Shown one piece after another: positions 34,071-43,255 of a stretch of 64,000 nt of DNA. Numbering within the stretch: the first letter of the stretch is position 1; each line of letters begins with the position of its first letter. Source of the DNA: an uncultured bacterium (lineage in GTDB: Bacteria; Cyanobacteriota; Vampirovibrionia; Gastranaerophilales; Gastranaerophilaceae); contig CACYVN010000004.1 in NCBI GenBank assembly GCA_902777855.1, positions 1-64,000 of the forward strand, read 5' to 3'. A program made the translations under genes and the position numbers. The notes below the pieces were generated by a model that did no database searches, was not told the DNA's origin, and saw nothing but the letters and a program-made list of their open reading frames with translations.

Positions 34071-36362
34071 ATGTTAGATTTTTTATTCACAAAAAAAGAG
34101 AGCCGAAATGCATCAGATGCCGAATTAAACAGAATATACGAAATTCTAAAAAAGGCATATCCGTTTGATGCGATACCGGAAATCCGTAAAAAATATCTTG
34201 AAATGCACATCAAAAAATACGGATATTTGACTTATTCATTCCAAAAAGCGCAGGAGGAACTCTCAAACGAGGAAGTTTTGTATGCTTTAGAACAAAAATG
34301 GATACAAAATAAAGTATTTAAAGACGGGAAATTTTCTTTTAAGAATAATCAAATAAGTGTTCTTTCAAGAAACCATCAAAAAAATTCTGACTGGTTTAAA
34401 AAAGAAGGACATGACATAAAACTTATAAACCTTGCTGCATTAGGTAACGGTAATCAGTCTAAAGAAACAGGGAAATTCTTTGACTGGTTAAAACAGTTAC
34501 TCATTTTGCCAAGCGGAAATTTAGAAAATAATATTTACGGAACAACAATTTATTTAATCCCGTTCCACCCGAGAGAATTTGGCTGTGCCTACCTGCCAAA
34601 GAGCAGTGAAGTAAGCCCAAAACTCAATGATGAATATATTGAAGAAATAACCGGAATGAATGTCAAAAAGCAGCTACAGACATTTATTACTATGGCTCAG
34701 CTTGCGGGGCATCCTGTCATTTATGATATTTTGCCGCAGACAGGCAGATTTTCAAAATTTGTGCTTGCAAATCCTCAGGTTGCACGCTGGTACGATATAA
34801 CAGAACTTCAAAAACAACTTGAAAATAAAGTTAATGAGGTTGCGGAATTTTTATCAAAAGATCACGACGAAGATGATATTAAAATAACAAAGGATGTATA
34901 TCTGCAAAGATTAAAAGGTAACAGCGGAGATTTAAGTCCTGTATATCAGGAGCTTTATGACAACTTTGAATCGATAATGATAGAGCATAAGAAAGCTCTT
35001 TCAAATCAAATGCTTGAAAGAGCTTATCAAAACAAAATTCACAAGCGTGTGAAAGATTTGGTAGCAAAAGTTCACGAATTTAAAGGCGATAAAAACAAAC
35101 TTGAAGAAAAAGATATAACAAAACAAATTGAGGTTATACAATTACTTATCAATGAAGGTTTGTGGCCTGCACCCGGGGGAGCATGGTGCTCTGCGGGGGT
35201 TCCAGTATTTGACTCAATGAGCGAATGCGGCGGATATCCAATGTTTAAACATTTTGATTTTAAAGGTGATGATGTTACTCCGCTTGCAAACCTTGATTGT
35301 CAAACACCTTACTATTTTGTTAACCTTGAAAACGGGAAATATAATGAAAATGTCATTGATTTATTTATAAAATCTCTTGAAAATATACAAAGGGATTACA
35401 ATTTTGACGGATTCAGGGTTGACCATATTGACCACATTGTTGATGAGGTATCCGAGCAAAACGGACGACCTATAAGTTACAGGGCACCAAAATATGTACT
35501 AAATAAACTCAATACAACTATGAAGAAAAAAATACCGTATTTTGCAACGCTTGCAGAATACATGCTTTGGGATAATTACTACAAAGAATATCACGAAGAT
35601 ATGAATTTTGATGTTCTCTGGGGCAACGATATTATATCTCAATTTGATAAAACTCCTGAAAAGATTGTTGAAGATAACCAAAATCTTGTCAATTACAATT
35701 CAAAATTCAAAAGCGGGAATATGCTTTCAATTTTAAAAACATATAATAATCAGGACGGCGAATTTCACGTTATTGACCAATATCCTGCGCAATTAGGCGA
35801 AAAAGGTGCATTGTATAAATGGGCAAAGTATAAACTTCTTCCCGGTGGCAAATATGCTCAGCGTCCGGTTATGTACGCAGATGGGGACGAAAGTTTCACT
35901 CAGGGCGGACTTGAATATACGATAGGCGAAGAAGTTGCAATGAGCCGCAGCAATAATGAAGATTTTTATACAAAATTCGATGCAATAGACAGATTTGTAA
36001 AAAACAATTCTATAATATCAGGCGGGGAAGCTCAAATTATAATTGAAGATGAGGACGGATATTGTGCGTGGATGGTTACAAGAGAACCGCTAAATACGGC
36101 ATACCTTGTAGTTTCGAATTACAAATACCCGACTGAAAAAGTTGTAAAAACCGCTCCGACAGGAGAAAATTACAAAGAAATAGTCGAAGGATATGCAATC
36201 TTTGACAAAAACATTGCAATACCCGGAGATTATGACCTTAAATATGAAATAGTCTTAAAAGAAAAAGACTACGAAAAAGAAGAATTCGAAAATTCCGACA
36301 ATATTCACTTTGACAAACTTGAACCTGGAGAATTCAGAATTTTTGAACTCGAAAGAAAATAA
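34071..36362 (+). CDS. GH13-like (alpha-amylase superfamily) protein, atypical
   Basis: A 763-residue cytoplasmic protein. The barrel is suggested by PVIYDILPQTGRFS (region I position), FDGFRVDHIDHIV around 445-460 (region II with the nucleophile Asp) and YFATLAEYML around 490-500 (region III with the acid Glu). A long charged helical insert (about 245-355) interrupts it, and the C-terminus is a beta domain. The region IV HD is not evident, so activity may differ from amylases. Its place beside waaA and the polyol-phosphate genes suggests trimming or transfer on a surface or storage glycan. GGGAGAAATTT precedes the ATG. Confidence 0.65.
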   Translation: MLDFLFTKKESRNASDAELNRIYEILKKAYPFDAIPEIRKKYLEMHIKKYGYLTYSFQKAQEELSNEEVLYALEQKWIQNKVFKDGKFSFKNNQISVLSRNHQKNSDWFKKEGHDIKLINLAALGNGNQSKETGKFFDWLKQLLILPSGNLENNIYGTTIYLIPFHPREFGCAYLPKSSEVSPKLNDEYIEEITGMNVKKQLQTFITMAQLAGHPVIYDILPQTGRFSKFVLANPQVARWYDITELQKQLENKVNEVAEFLSKDHDEDDIKITKDVYLQRLKGNSGDLSPVYQELYDNFESIMIEHKKALSNQMLERAYQNKIHKRVKDLVAKVHEFKGDKNKLEEKDITKQIEVIQLLINEGLWPAPGGAWCSAGVPVFDSMSECGGYPMFKHFDFKGDDVTPLANLDCQTPYYFVNLENGKYNENVIDLFIKSLENIQRDYNFDGFRVDHIDHIVDEVSEQNGRPISYRAPKYVLNKLNTTMKKKIPYFATLAEYMLWDNYYKEYHEDMNFDVLWGNDIISQFDKTPEKIVEDNQNLVNYNSKFKSGNMLSILKTYNNQDGEFHVIDQYPAQLGEKGALYKWAKYKLLPGGKYAQRPVMYADGDESFTQGGLEYTIGEEVAMSRSNNEDFYTKFDAIDRFVKNNSIISGGEAQIIIEDEDGYCAWMVTREPLNTAYLVVSNYKYPTEKVVKTAPTGENYKEIVEGYAIFDKNIAIPGDYDLKYEIVLKEKDYEKEEFENSDNIHFDKLEPGEFRIFELERK

Positions 36363-36384
36363 ATAATATTCTTAAACGGGATAT

Positions 36385-37356
36385 ATGGAAGAAAAAAAAG
36401 AGAATTTAATAAAAAAAATACTGAAAAATATTTTTTCGGTAACAGATGCGGATTACACTCACAAATTGATACGAATTTGCGGTATAAGAGTGCGGATTTT
36501 AAAATCAGACAATAAAAAAAGAATTAAAATAAATTATAAAAATTTTAATGATATAACTAAAATTCCCCAAGCGACAGGTTTTTTGAGAGATTATCAAATG
36601 GCTTTACTTGCTATTTTAAAAGAGTTTGACAGAATTTGCACTTCTCATAATCTGCGTTACTGGCTCAGCGGAGGTACGCTTTTAGGTGCACAAAGGCATA
36701 AAGGATTTATTCCCTGGGATGACGATGTTGATGTCGATATGATGAGAGATGATTATGACAAATTCCCGTCAATATTTAATGCCTGTACTACTAATCCCGA
36801 TTTGTACTGTGAACTCTGGCGAGATGAAAACGCTCCTGCAACATGCATATTAAAAATTAAGCATCGAAAAATTAAACAGGCTTTTATTGATATTTTTCCT
36901 CACGATTTTTACTACACAAGAGCAAGAGGGAAAGATAAAAAAAAGCTAAACAAAAAAATTCGTTCAATCAGAAAAAGACTCAGTTTAAGCCCGTTCAGAA
37001 TTAAAGATACCGATGAGCTTGTAGCAAAAATTAAACATCTGACATTAGATATCATAAACGAAAAAATTGATGTTGACGAAAGATTAAAGCCTTCCATTCA
37101 CTGGGGGCTTGATTTCCCGCATCGTTGGAGTAACTGGATATATGATTACGACCAGATTTTTCCGCTAAAAAAAATTGAATTTGAAGGGTATATGTTTAAT
37201 TGTCCTGCAGATACGGATTTTATGCTACACAACATATACGGAGAATATATGAAATTCCCCAAAAGCATCTGTCCGCATCACTCAGATGAAAATCAATTTT
37301 CTGATGAAGAAATTATTGAAATGAAAAAACTGATTTCGGAGGATAAAAATGCCTAA
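36385..37356 (+). CDS. LicD-family phosphotransferase
   Basis: A 323-residue protein with the LicD core LRYWLSGGTLLGAQRHKGFIPWDDDVDVDMMRDDY. The GGTLLGA stretch and the Asp cluster are nucleotidyltransferase-fold metal sites. LicD proteins transfer phosphocholine or other phosphodiester-linked groups from CDP donors onto glycans. It lies 22 bp after the GH13-like gene and overlaps the next by 8 bp. The neighbouring cytidylyltransferase could supply a CDP-polyol donor. Length is ordinary for the family. Confidence 0.9.
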   Translation: MEEKKENLIKKILKNIFSVTDADYTHKLIRICGIRVRILKSDNKKRIKINYKNFNDITKIPQATGFLRDYQMALLAILKEFDRICTSHNLRYWLSGGTLLGAQRHKGFIPWDDDVDVDMMRDDYDKFPSIFNACTTNPDLYCELWRDENAPATCILKIKHRKIKQAFIDIFPHDFYYTRARGKDKKKLNKKIRSIRKRLSLSPFRIKDTDELVAKIKHLTLDIINEKIDVDERLKPSIHWGLDFPHRWSNWIYDYDQIFPLKKIEFEGYMFNCPADTDFMLHNIYGEYMKFPKSICPHHSDENQFSDEEIIEMKKLISEDKNA

Positions 37357-38599
37357 ACTTCGTCCTTGGGAATACATTTTTTCATTAACAAATTCAGGAA
37401 CAGACAAACTTATTATGTTTTTGGGAATACCAATAAGAATCGATCGTTCCGGATATTATAAAAAATTCTGCGAAGAATTGCCAATTGACGGAAATAAAAT
37501 TGTCATAGATAACTTCAACGGCGGAAGTTATGGTTGTAATCCCAAATACATAACAGAAGAACTTTTAAAGCGCAATAAAAATTATGATATAGTCTGGCTT
37601 GTAAAAAGTGTAAAAAAAGAAACGGAAAAAGGGAATTTCCCTGAGGGAATAAGACTTGTAGGATACGGCACGAAACAAGGCTTGAAAGAACTTGCAAGCG
37701 CAAAACTCTGGATAGACAACCAAAGAAAAAACTACTTTATTAAAAAGGGTCTGACAAAAAAGGGAGGTCAATATTTTATCCAAACTTGGCACGGTTCTTT
37801 GGGTATAAAAAAACTTGATGCAGATGTTGAGGCTTTTACTAATGAATATAAGCAAGAATGGGTAGAACGAGCCAAATTTGATTCTGCAATGTGGGATTAT
37901 CTTTTGACTAACAGCGAATTTGAAAACAAAATTTTCCGCCGTGCATTGTGGTTTAATAATGAAATTAAACAGTACGGGCACCCGAGAAATGACATATTTT
38001 TTAAAGACTCAACACTGATTAAAAACAAAGTCTATGAATTTTTTGATATCCCGAAAGATAAAAAGATTTTATTATATGTTCCATCATTTAGAGATGACGG
38101 GGATATAGAGTGCTATAAACTTGACTATGACAGAATTTTGAAGGCATTAGAAAATAAATTTGGTTCCAAATGGGTATGCATCTCAAGACTTCACCCAAGA
38201 GCCAAAAAGTTTGATTCTCAAATTATCCCCGAAGATAATCCGCATGTTATTGACGGAACATTTTATCCTGATATTCAGGAACTTTTAGTCAGTGCAAATT
38301 GTGCAATTTCAGATTATTCAAGTTGTATATTTGATTTTATGATGAGCAGAAATCCCGCATTTATTTTTGCAACGGATATTGAAAAATTCAATACCGAAAG
38401 AGGATTTTACTATCCGCTTGAATCAACGCCATTTCCGATTGCTACAAATAATGAAACACTGATTAAAAACATAGAAAATTTTGATTATGAAAATTATAAG
38501 GTTAAAGCAGAGGAATTTATAAAAGAAAAAGGATGCACGGAAGACGGTCATGCCTCTGAAAGAACAGCAGATTTGATTGAAGAAATTATGAGGAAATAA
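37349..38599 (+). CDS. CDP-glycerol/ribitol glycerophosphotransferase family protein (TagB/TagF type)
   Basis: A 416-residue protein with family landmarks: YDIVWLVKS, YFIQTWHGSLGIKKLD, KQYGHPRNDIFF, KILLYVPSFRDDG, ISRLHPRA and VSANCAISDYSSCIFDFMMSRNPAFIFA. These enzymes move polyol-phosphate from CDP-polyol onto an acceptor, as in teichoic acid synthesis. It overlaps licD by 8 bp and precedes the cytidylyltransferase by 2 bp. In a bacterium with LPS this points to a phospho-polyol-modified capsule or O-chain. Donor (glycerol or ribitol) is not decided. Confidence 0.9.
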   Translation: MPKLRPWEYIFSLTNSGTDKLIMFLGIPIRIDRSGYYKKFCEELPIDGNKIVIDNFNGGSYGCNPKYITEELLKRNKNYDIVWLVKSVKKETEKGNFPEGIRLVGYGTKQGLKELASAKLWIDNQRKNYFIKKGLTKKGGQYFIQTWHGSLGIKKLDADVEAFTNEYKQEWVERAKFDSAMWDYLLTNSEFENKIFRRALWFNNEIKQYGHPRNDIFFKDSTLIKNKVYEFFDIPKDKKILLYVPSFRDDGDIECYKLDYDRILKALENKFGSKWVCISRLHPRAKKFDSQIIPEDNPHVIDGTFYPDIQELLVSANCAISDYSSCIFDFMMSRNPAFIFATDIEKFNTERGFYYPLESTPFPIATNNETLIKNIENFDYENYKVKAEEFIKEKGCTEDGHASERTADLIEEIMRK

Positions 38600-38601
38600 T
38601 A

Positions 38602-39345
38602 ATGAATATAGCGATTATATTTGCAGGCGGAACAGGACAAAGACTGAAAAGCGGACAAGATTCCACCCCTAAACAGTTTTTGAAAATACATAATAAACCT
38701 ATCATTATCCATACTCTTGAATTATTTCAGGAACATCCGCAAATTGATAAAATTTATATTGCAATTCATCCTGATTATTACGATTATATGGGTGAACTTG
38801 TAAAACACTATTACATAACAAAAACCGCAGGGATTGTAAATGGCGGAGAAACGGGTCAGGAGTCTATTTATAATGCTCTAAAACTTGCTCAAAGCCAAAA
38901 TCCTGACGATTCTATAGTGCTAATTCATGATGGTGTAAGACCCAATATTACACCTGAAGTTATAACAAAAAACATTGAATGTACGATAAAAAACGGGAAC
39001 GCAATAACATCGACTCCATGCTTTGAAACAATTTTGATAAGTGAAAACGGTACTAATCCGAAACATGTTCCTTACAGGAAAAACACATACGCAGCTCAGG
39101 CTCCGCAAAGTTTCAGACTTGGCGAAATCATACAAGCGCACGAACAAACAAGAAAAATAAACCAGAATTATGCGGATATTGTTGATTCTTGTACTTTATA
39201 TAAAACTCTTGGCAAAGAAACATTTATGATAAAAGGTAACAGAGGAAATATCAAAATAACTACGATTGAAGATTTGTATATATTGAGAGCATTAATCAGA
39301 TACAGAGAAGATTTGGAAGCTCTCGGAATTGACGGGAAAGAATAA
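38602..39345 (+). CDS. TarI/IspD-family cytidylyltransferase, probably polyol-phosphate specific
   Basis: A 247-residue enzyme. IIFAGGTGQRLKSG begins the CTP site, followed by TPKQFLKIHNKPIIIHTLELF, VNGGETGQESIYNAL, LIHDGVRPNI, YAAQAPQSFRLGEI and ITTIEDLYILRALI. The HNKPIIIHT and HDGVRP forms and the GNRGNIKITT end are nearer to TarI (ribitol-5-phosphate cytidylyltransferase) than to IspD. The neighbours, a CDP-polyol transferase, LicD and an SDR, support CDP-polyol synthesis rather than isoprenoid synthesis. The IspD alternative remains open. Confidence 0.85.
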   Translation: MNIAIIFAGGTGQRLKSGQDSTPKQFLKIHNKPIIIHTLELFQEHPQIDKIYIAIHPDYYDYMGELVKHYYITKTAGIVNGGETGQESIYNALKLAQSQNPDDSIVLIHDGVRPNITPEVITKNIECTIKNGNAITSTPCFETILISENGTNPKHVPYRKNTYAAQAPQSFRLGEIIQAHEQTRKINQNYADIVDSCTLYKTLGKETFMIKGNRGNIKITTIEDLYILRALIRYREDLEALGIDGKE

Positions 39346-39346
39346 T

Positions 39347-40354
39347 ATGACAATATTTGAAGATGATGTAAAAAATATAATAAAAGACTTTGATATGTCT
39401 GTTTTTGACGGCAAAACCGTTTTAGTCACCGGTGCAACGGGTTTAATCGGAAAACTTTGCGCAAAAAGTCTTTTAAATTCCGGTTTTGATACAAAAGTTA
39501 TTGCACTTATCAGAAACGAACAAAAGGGGATAAAAGTTCTCGGTAAGGATAAGAATTTAGAGTTTCTTATACAGGATATAAATGATGATATTAAGTTAGA
39601 GGTAAAAGTTGATTATATAATTCATTGCGCGAGTGTGACATCTTCTTCCGATTTTGTAAACAAACCTGTTGAAACAATTTTGACTGCAATTAATGGGACA
39701 AAAAATGTGCTTGAATTTGCACGAACACAAGAAAATTTAAAAGGTCTGATTTATCTTTCGTCACTGGAAGTTTACGGAAAACCGCAGCAAACGGATATCA
39801 CAGAAACTGATTATGGCTATATAGACATTTTGAGTCCGAGAAGCAGTTATTCTGAAGGAAAAAAATTGACAGAAACACTTTGTATATCTTATGGGAACGA
39901 ATACAATGTTCCCATAAGAATTGCAAGATTATCACAAACTTTCGGAGCAGGGGTTGATAAAAATGATAACAGAGTTTTTGCCCAGTTTGCTAAAAGCGTA
40001 ATCCATAAAGAAAATATTGTTCTTCATACAAAAGGAGAAACCAAAAGAAACTATTGCTACACAACAGATGCTGTTCGGGCAATTTTTACAATCCTTACAA
40101 AAGGAGAAAATAATAATGCATATAATGTAGCAAACAAAAATACATATACATCCATTGCTGATATGGCAAAATCACTTGAAAATGAAAACACAAAAGTAGT
40201 TTTTGAAATTGACAATAAAAACAGGGGCTTCAATCCTACAATGCAAATTTGCCTGAATACCGATAAACTCGAAACTTTAGGTTGGAGTGCAAAAGTTGAT
40301 TTGCCCGAAATGTTTGAGCGTACGATAAAATCAATGACGGAAGAAAATGAATAA
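39347..40354 (+). CDS. SDR-family NAD-dependent epimerase/dehydratase/reductase
   Basis: A 335-residue extended SDR. The Rossmann loop is VLVTGATGLIGKLCAKSLL; the catalytic Ser and Tyr-x3-Lys are in LIYLSSLEVYGKP and PRSSYSEGKKLTE; RIARLSQTFGAG and NYCYTTDAVRAIFTIL are typical. I chose ATG 39347 just after the cytidylyltransferase stop, with GGGAAAG as ribosome site. It might reduce or epimerise the sugar that is activated by its neighbour; the substrate is not known. It overlaps the acyltransferase start. Confidence 0.88.
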   Translation: MTIFEDDVKNIIKDFDMSVFDGKTVLVTGATGLIGKLCAKSLLNSGFDTKVIALIRNEQKGIKVLGKDKNLEFLIQDINDDIKLEVKVDYIIHCASVTSSSDFVNKPVETILTAINGTKNVLEFARTQENLKGLIYLSSLEVYGKPQQTDITETDYGYIDILSPRSSYSEGKKLTETLCISYGNEYNVPIRIARLSQTFGAGVDKNDNRVFAQFAKSVIHKENIVLHTKGETKRNYCYTTDAVRAIFTILTKGENNNAYNVANKNTYTSIADMAKSLENENTKVVFEIDNKNRGFNPTMQICLNTDKLETLGWSAKVDLPEMFERTIKSMTEENE

Positions 40355-41432
40355 ACTAAAAAATATTGAATTTTTGAGAGTTTTTTTAATAAGTGTCATT
40401 GTTTTACTGCATACAACGGCTTACGGCAGCTGGTCTCTGCTTGTAAACTTTCCGGATATAAAAGAACTTGATTTTTTTCACAAAACATTTATTCAGGGGA
40501 ATAATTCGGTTGAGGGCTTTTTTATAATCGCAGGCTTTTTATTGATTTATACTTTGAAAAATCAAAACATCAAAGATTTTATAAAGAAAAAATATATGCG
40601 TTTGTCTCCGACGATTTTATTTGCGGTAATAATATGCATAATAGCATCATTCTGGCACACAATAAAACTGAGGTTTTGGGACGACATTCTTGTGGTACTT
40701 TTACTGAACAACTTTGGTATTTGTTTAGCACACGGAACAACTCCAACATTGTGGTTTACTTCTGCATTATTTGCAGGGCTTTTAATTTATTTTTTATTGA
40801 CAAAAATTTCATCAAAAACAATCAAAACTATTTCATTTGTTGCATTACCGATATTAGCCTACGGAATTTTAGAGTATTTTCAGCACGGAAGTTTTTCGAC
40901 CCCGCACAAAAATTACGCATATATTTTTAATGTCGGCTTTTTAAGAGCCGTCGGAGGTGTGGGAATCGGAACAACTGTCGGATTTATTTACAAAAAATAT
41001 ATTCAGGAAATAAAGGAAAAAGTTTTTAATTTTATAGGTAATATTATAATAAATCTTGCCGAATTTTCATTGCTTTGCTTTATGGTTTGGTGGCTTGTAA
41101 CACCACACAAACAACTAAACTGCATTATCTTTGTTATTGCATTTGCTCTGTTATTAACTTTATTTGTATTTGAAAAAGGTATTATTTCAAAGATTACAAA
41201 TAAAGATATTTGGGTAAAACTTGGCAAATATCAGTATTCTATTTATGTTATTCACTCAGTTATCGGTAAAATTTTAATAAATTCCGTATGGAAAACAAAT
41301 TCGGAATTTGTAAAAATTCATCCGTATAGTACAATATTTATAATAATTTGCACAATCCTGATTGCAGGTTATATTACATATAATTTGGTCGAAAAACCGT
41401 GTACAAATTATTTAAAGAAGAAATTCGGATAA
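40347..41432 (+). CDS. Acyltransferase family 3 membrane protein
   Basis: A 361-residue integral membrane protein with about ten helices. It begins KNIEFLRVFLISVIVLLHTTAYG, with the conserved Arg and His of the acyltransferase-3 family, and later has NNSVEGFFIIAGFLLIY and the end YNLVEKPCTNYLKKKF. Such proteins O-acetylate or O-acylate surface sugars. Its start overlaps the SDR stop by 8 bp and its stop is 2 bp before the ABC transporter start, so it is clearly in the glycan operon. Confidence 0.88.
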   Translation: MNKLKNIEFLRVFLISVIVLLHTTAYGSWSLLVNFPDIKELDFFHKTFIQGNNSVEGFFIIAGFLLIYTLKNQNIKDFIKKKYMRLSPTILFAVIICIIASFWHTIKLRFWDDILVVLLLNNFGICLAHGTTPTLWFTSALFAGLLIYFLLTKISSKTIKTISFVALPILAYGILEYFQHGSFSTPHKNYAYIFNVGFLRAVGGVGIGTTVGFIYKKYIQEIKEKVFNFIGNIIINLAEFSLLCFMVWWLVTPHKQLNCIIFVIAFALLLTLFVFEKGIISKITNKDIWVKLGKYQYSIYVIHSVIGKILINSVWKTNSEFVKIHPYSTIFIIICTILIAGYITYNLVEKPCTNYLKKKFG

Positions 41433-41434
41433 AC

Positions 41435-43222
41435 ATGACAAAAATATTTGAAAAATTTAAAAATAAATTGAATGAAAAATACAAAAATGATGAGAATTAT
41501 CATTCTTTATCCGTTGTTTTGCCATATTTTAAACCGTATTTAAAAAGGACATTTCTCGCTCTCGGACTTGCAGTACCGATAGGTGCATTAGATGCGGTAA
41601 TTGCACTTTCATTAAAACCGTACATGGACATAGTAATGATGGAAAAGCAGATGCAATCTACATGGTATCTGCCTATTTTAATCGTTGTTTTCACATCATT
41701 TCAGGGAGGATTAAATTACCTTGCAACATATATGAACGACTGGGTTGGTGGCAAAGTTACAAATGATTTGAAAACAACCTTGTATTCAAAACTTATGCGT
41801 CAGGCTCCGGGATTTTTTGAGAAACAAACTTCAGGAAAGATTTTAAAAGCCTATAACAATGATGCAGAGAAGTCTTGCAGCGGACTTCTTACAAACTTAA
41901 AAACATGTATTTCAAGATTTTTTTCTTCAATTTCACTTATCGGAGTTTTGTTCTATAACTCGTGGCAATTAGCAATTATAGCTGTTACCGTTTTGTCATG
42001 CGCAATGGTCCCGTTATTAAAAATCAAGTCAAAAATTAAAGACATTTATAATCGTTCTGAAGGTGAAAATGCAAAGGTTCTTACAACATATAATGAAGCA
42101 TTTGCGGGGAATAAAGTTATTTCCGGATATAATCTTTATAACCTGAAAGAAAATCAATTTAAAAAACTCATAAATATAGTATTTGGATTAAAAATGAAAA
42201 TAACTCAGCATGTCAGTTGGCTTTCACCATTAATGCATGTTATAGTATCAATCGGAATTGCGCTTGTCATAGGTTTGGGCAGTTATTTCATAGTAAAAGG
42301 ACAACTCACTGCAGGACAATTTGTTTCGTTTATAACCGCACTGATTATGCTTTATACTCCGATTAAGGGTTTAGGCAACAACGCAAAAAATATTTCTACA
42401 TGCATGTGTGCGATGGAAAGAGTTGTATCAAAGCTCGAAAAAATACCTGCCATTAAAGATTGTGAAGATGCGGTTGATTTCCCTGATTTTAAAGACAAAA
42501 TTGAATTTAAGGATATCAAATTTTCTTATGTTAAAGGCAAACGTGTATTAAACGGAATATCTTTAGAAGTCAAAAAAGGTGAAACTATTGCATTTGTGGG
42601 TAACTCAGGAGGAGGCAAATCTACCTTAGTAAATTTGCTTCCAAGATTTTACAACGTAAAAAACGGCGATTTAACATTTGACGGAATTTCTGTTAACAAT
42701 ATAAAAGTTGATTCTCTGAGACAAAATATAGCCGTAGTTTTTCAGGATAATTTTTTATTTGAGGGAACAATAAAAGAAAACATTTTACTTGGGAATTTAA
42801 ACGCTACGGAAGAAGAAGTAAAAAAAGCAATAACCGAATCATACCTTGATGAATTTGTAAATTCACTTGAACAAGGCTGGGATACCCAAATCGGAGAGCG
42901 TGGAATGTTATTATCAGGCGGACAAAAACAAAGAATCGGAATAGCAAGAGCCTTTTTAAAAAATGCCCCGATTTTAGTTCTTGATGAGGCGACATCAGCA
43001 CTTGATAATCAGTCTGAATACATTGTTCAGCAGGCAATAGAAAACCTTATGAAAGACAGAACCGTATTTGTAATTGCACACAGACTCACTACAATCCAAA
43101 ATGCTGACAGAATAGCAGTAATAAATCACGGAAATCTGACAGAACTGGGAACTCACGAAGAACTTATGAACATCCCAAACGGCGAATACAAAAAATTATA
43201 CGAAATGCAGTTTAATCATTAA
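41435..43222 (+). CDS. MsbA-like ABC exporter (half-transporter)
   Basis: A 595-residue protein with six N-terminal membrane helices (to about 310) and an ATPase domain. Walker A is FVGNSGGGKSTLVNLLPRFY, the signature is LLSGGQKQRIGIARAFL, Walker B is PILVLDEATSALDNQSE and the switch His is in VIAHRLTTIQ. It resembles lipid A/lipid-linked glycan flippases such as MsbA. I chose ATG 41435 (MTKIFEKFKN), 2 bp after the acyltransferase stop; the longer frame overlaps that gene. It is last in the operon and may flip the product of the preceding genes. Confidence 0.9.
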   Translation: MTKIFEKFKNKLNEKYKNDENYHSLSVVLPYFKPYLKRTFLALGLAVPIGALDAVIALSLKPYMDIVMMEKQMQSTWYLPILIVVFTSFQGGLNYLATYMNDWVGGKVTNDLKTTLYSKLMRQAPGFFEKQTSGKILKAYNNDAEKSCSGLLTNLKTCISRFFSSISLIGVLFYNSWQLAIIAVTVLSCAMVPLLKIKSKIKDIYNRSEGENAKVLTTYNEAFAGNKVISGYNLYNLKENQFKKLINIVFGLKMKITQHVSWLSPLMHVIVSIGIALVIGLGSYFIVKGQLTAGQFVSFITALIMLYTPIKGLGNNAKNISTCMCAMERVVSKLEKIPAIKDCEDAVDFPDFKDKIEFKDIKFSYVKGKRVLNGISLEVKKGETIAFVGNSGGGKSTLVNLLPRFYNVKNGDLTFDGISVNNIKVDSLRQNIAVVFQDNFLFEGTIKENILLGNLNATEEEVKKAITESYLDEFVNSLEQGWDTQIGERGMLLSGGQKQRIGIARAFLKNAPILVLDEATSALDNQSEYIVQQAIENLMKDRTVFVIAHRLTTIQNADRIAVINHGNLTELGTHEELMNIPNGEYKKLYEMQFNH

Positions 43223-43255
43223 ATAATTACGAAAATTATAACTATTAATGTACAA

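Noticed and set aside
38602-39345. Plain ispD (isoprenoid) annotation
   Set aside because: Motif variants and neighbours favour a TarI-type polyol enzyme, so the symbol was left empty rather than forced.
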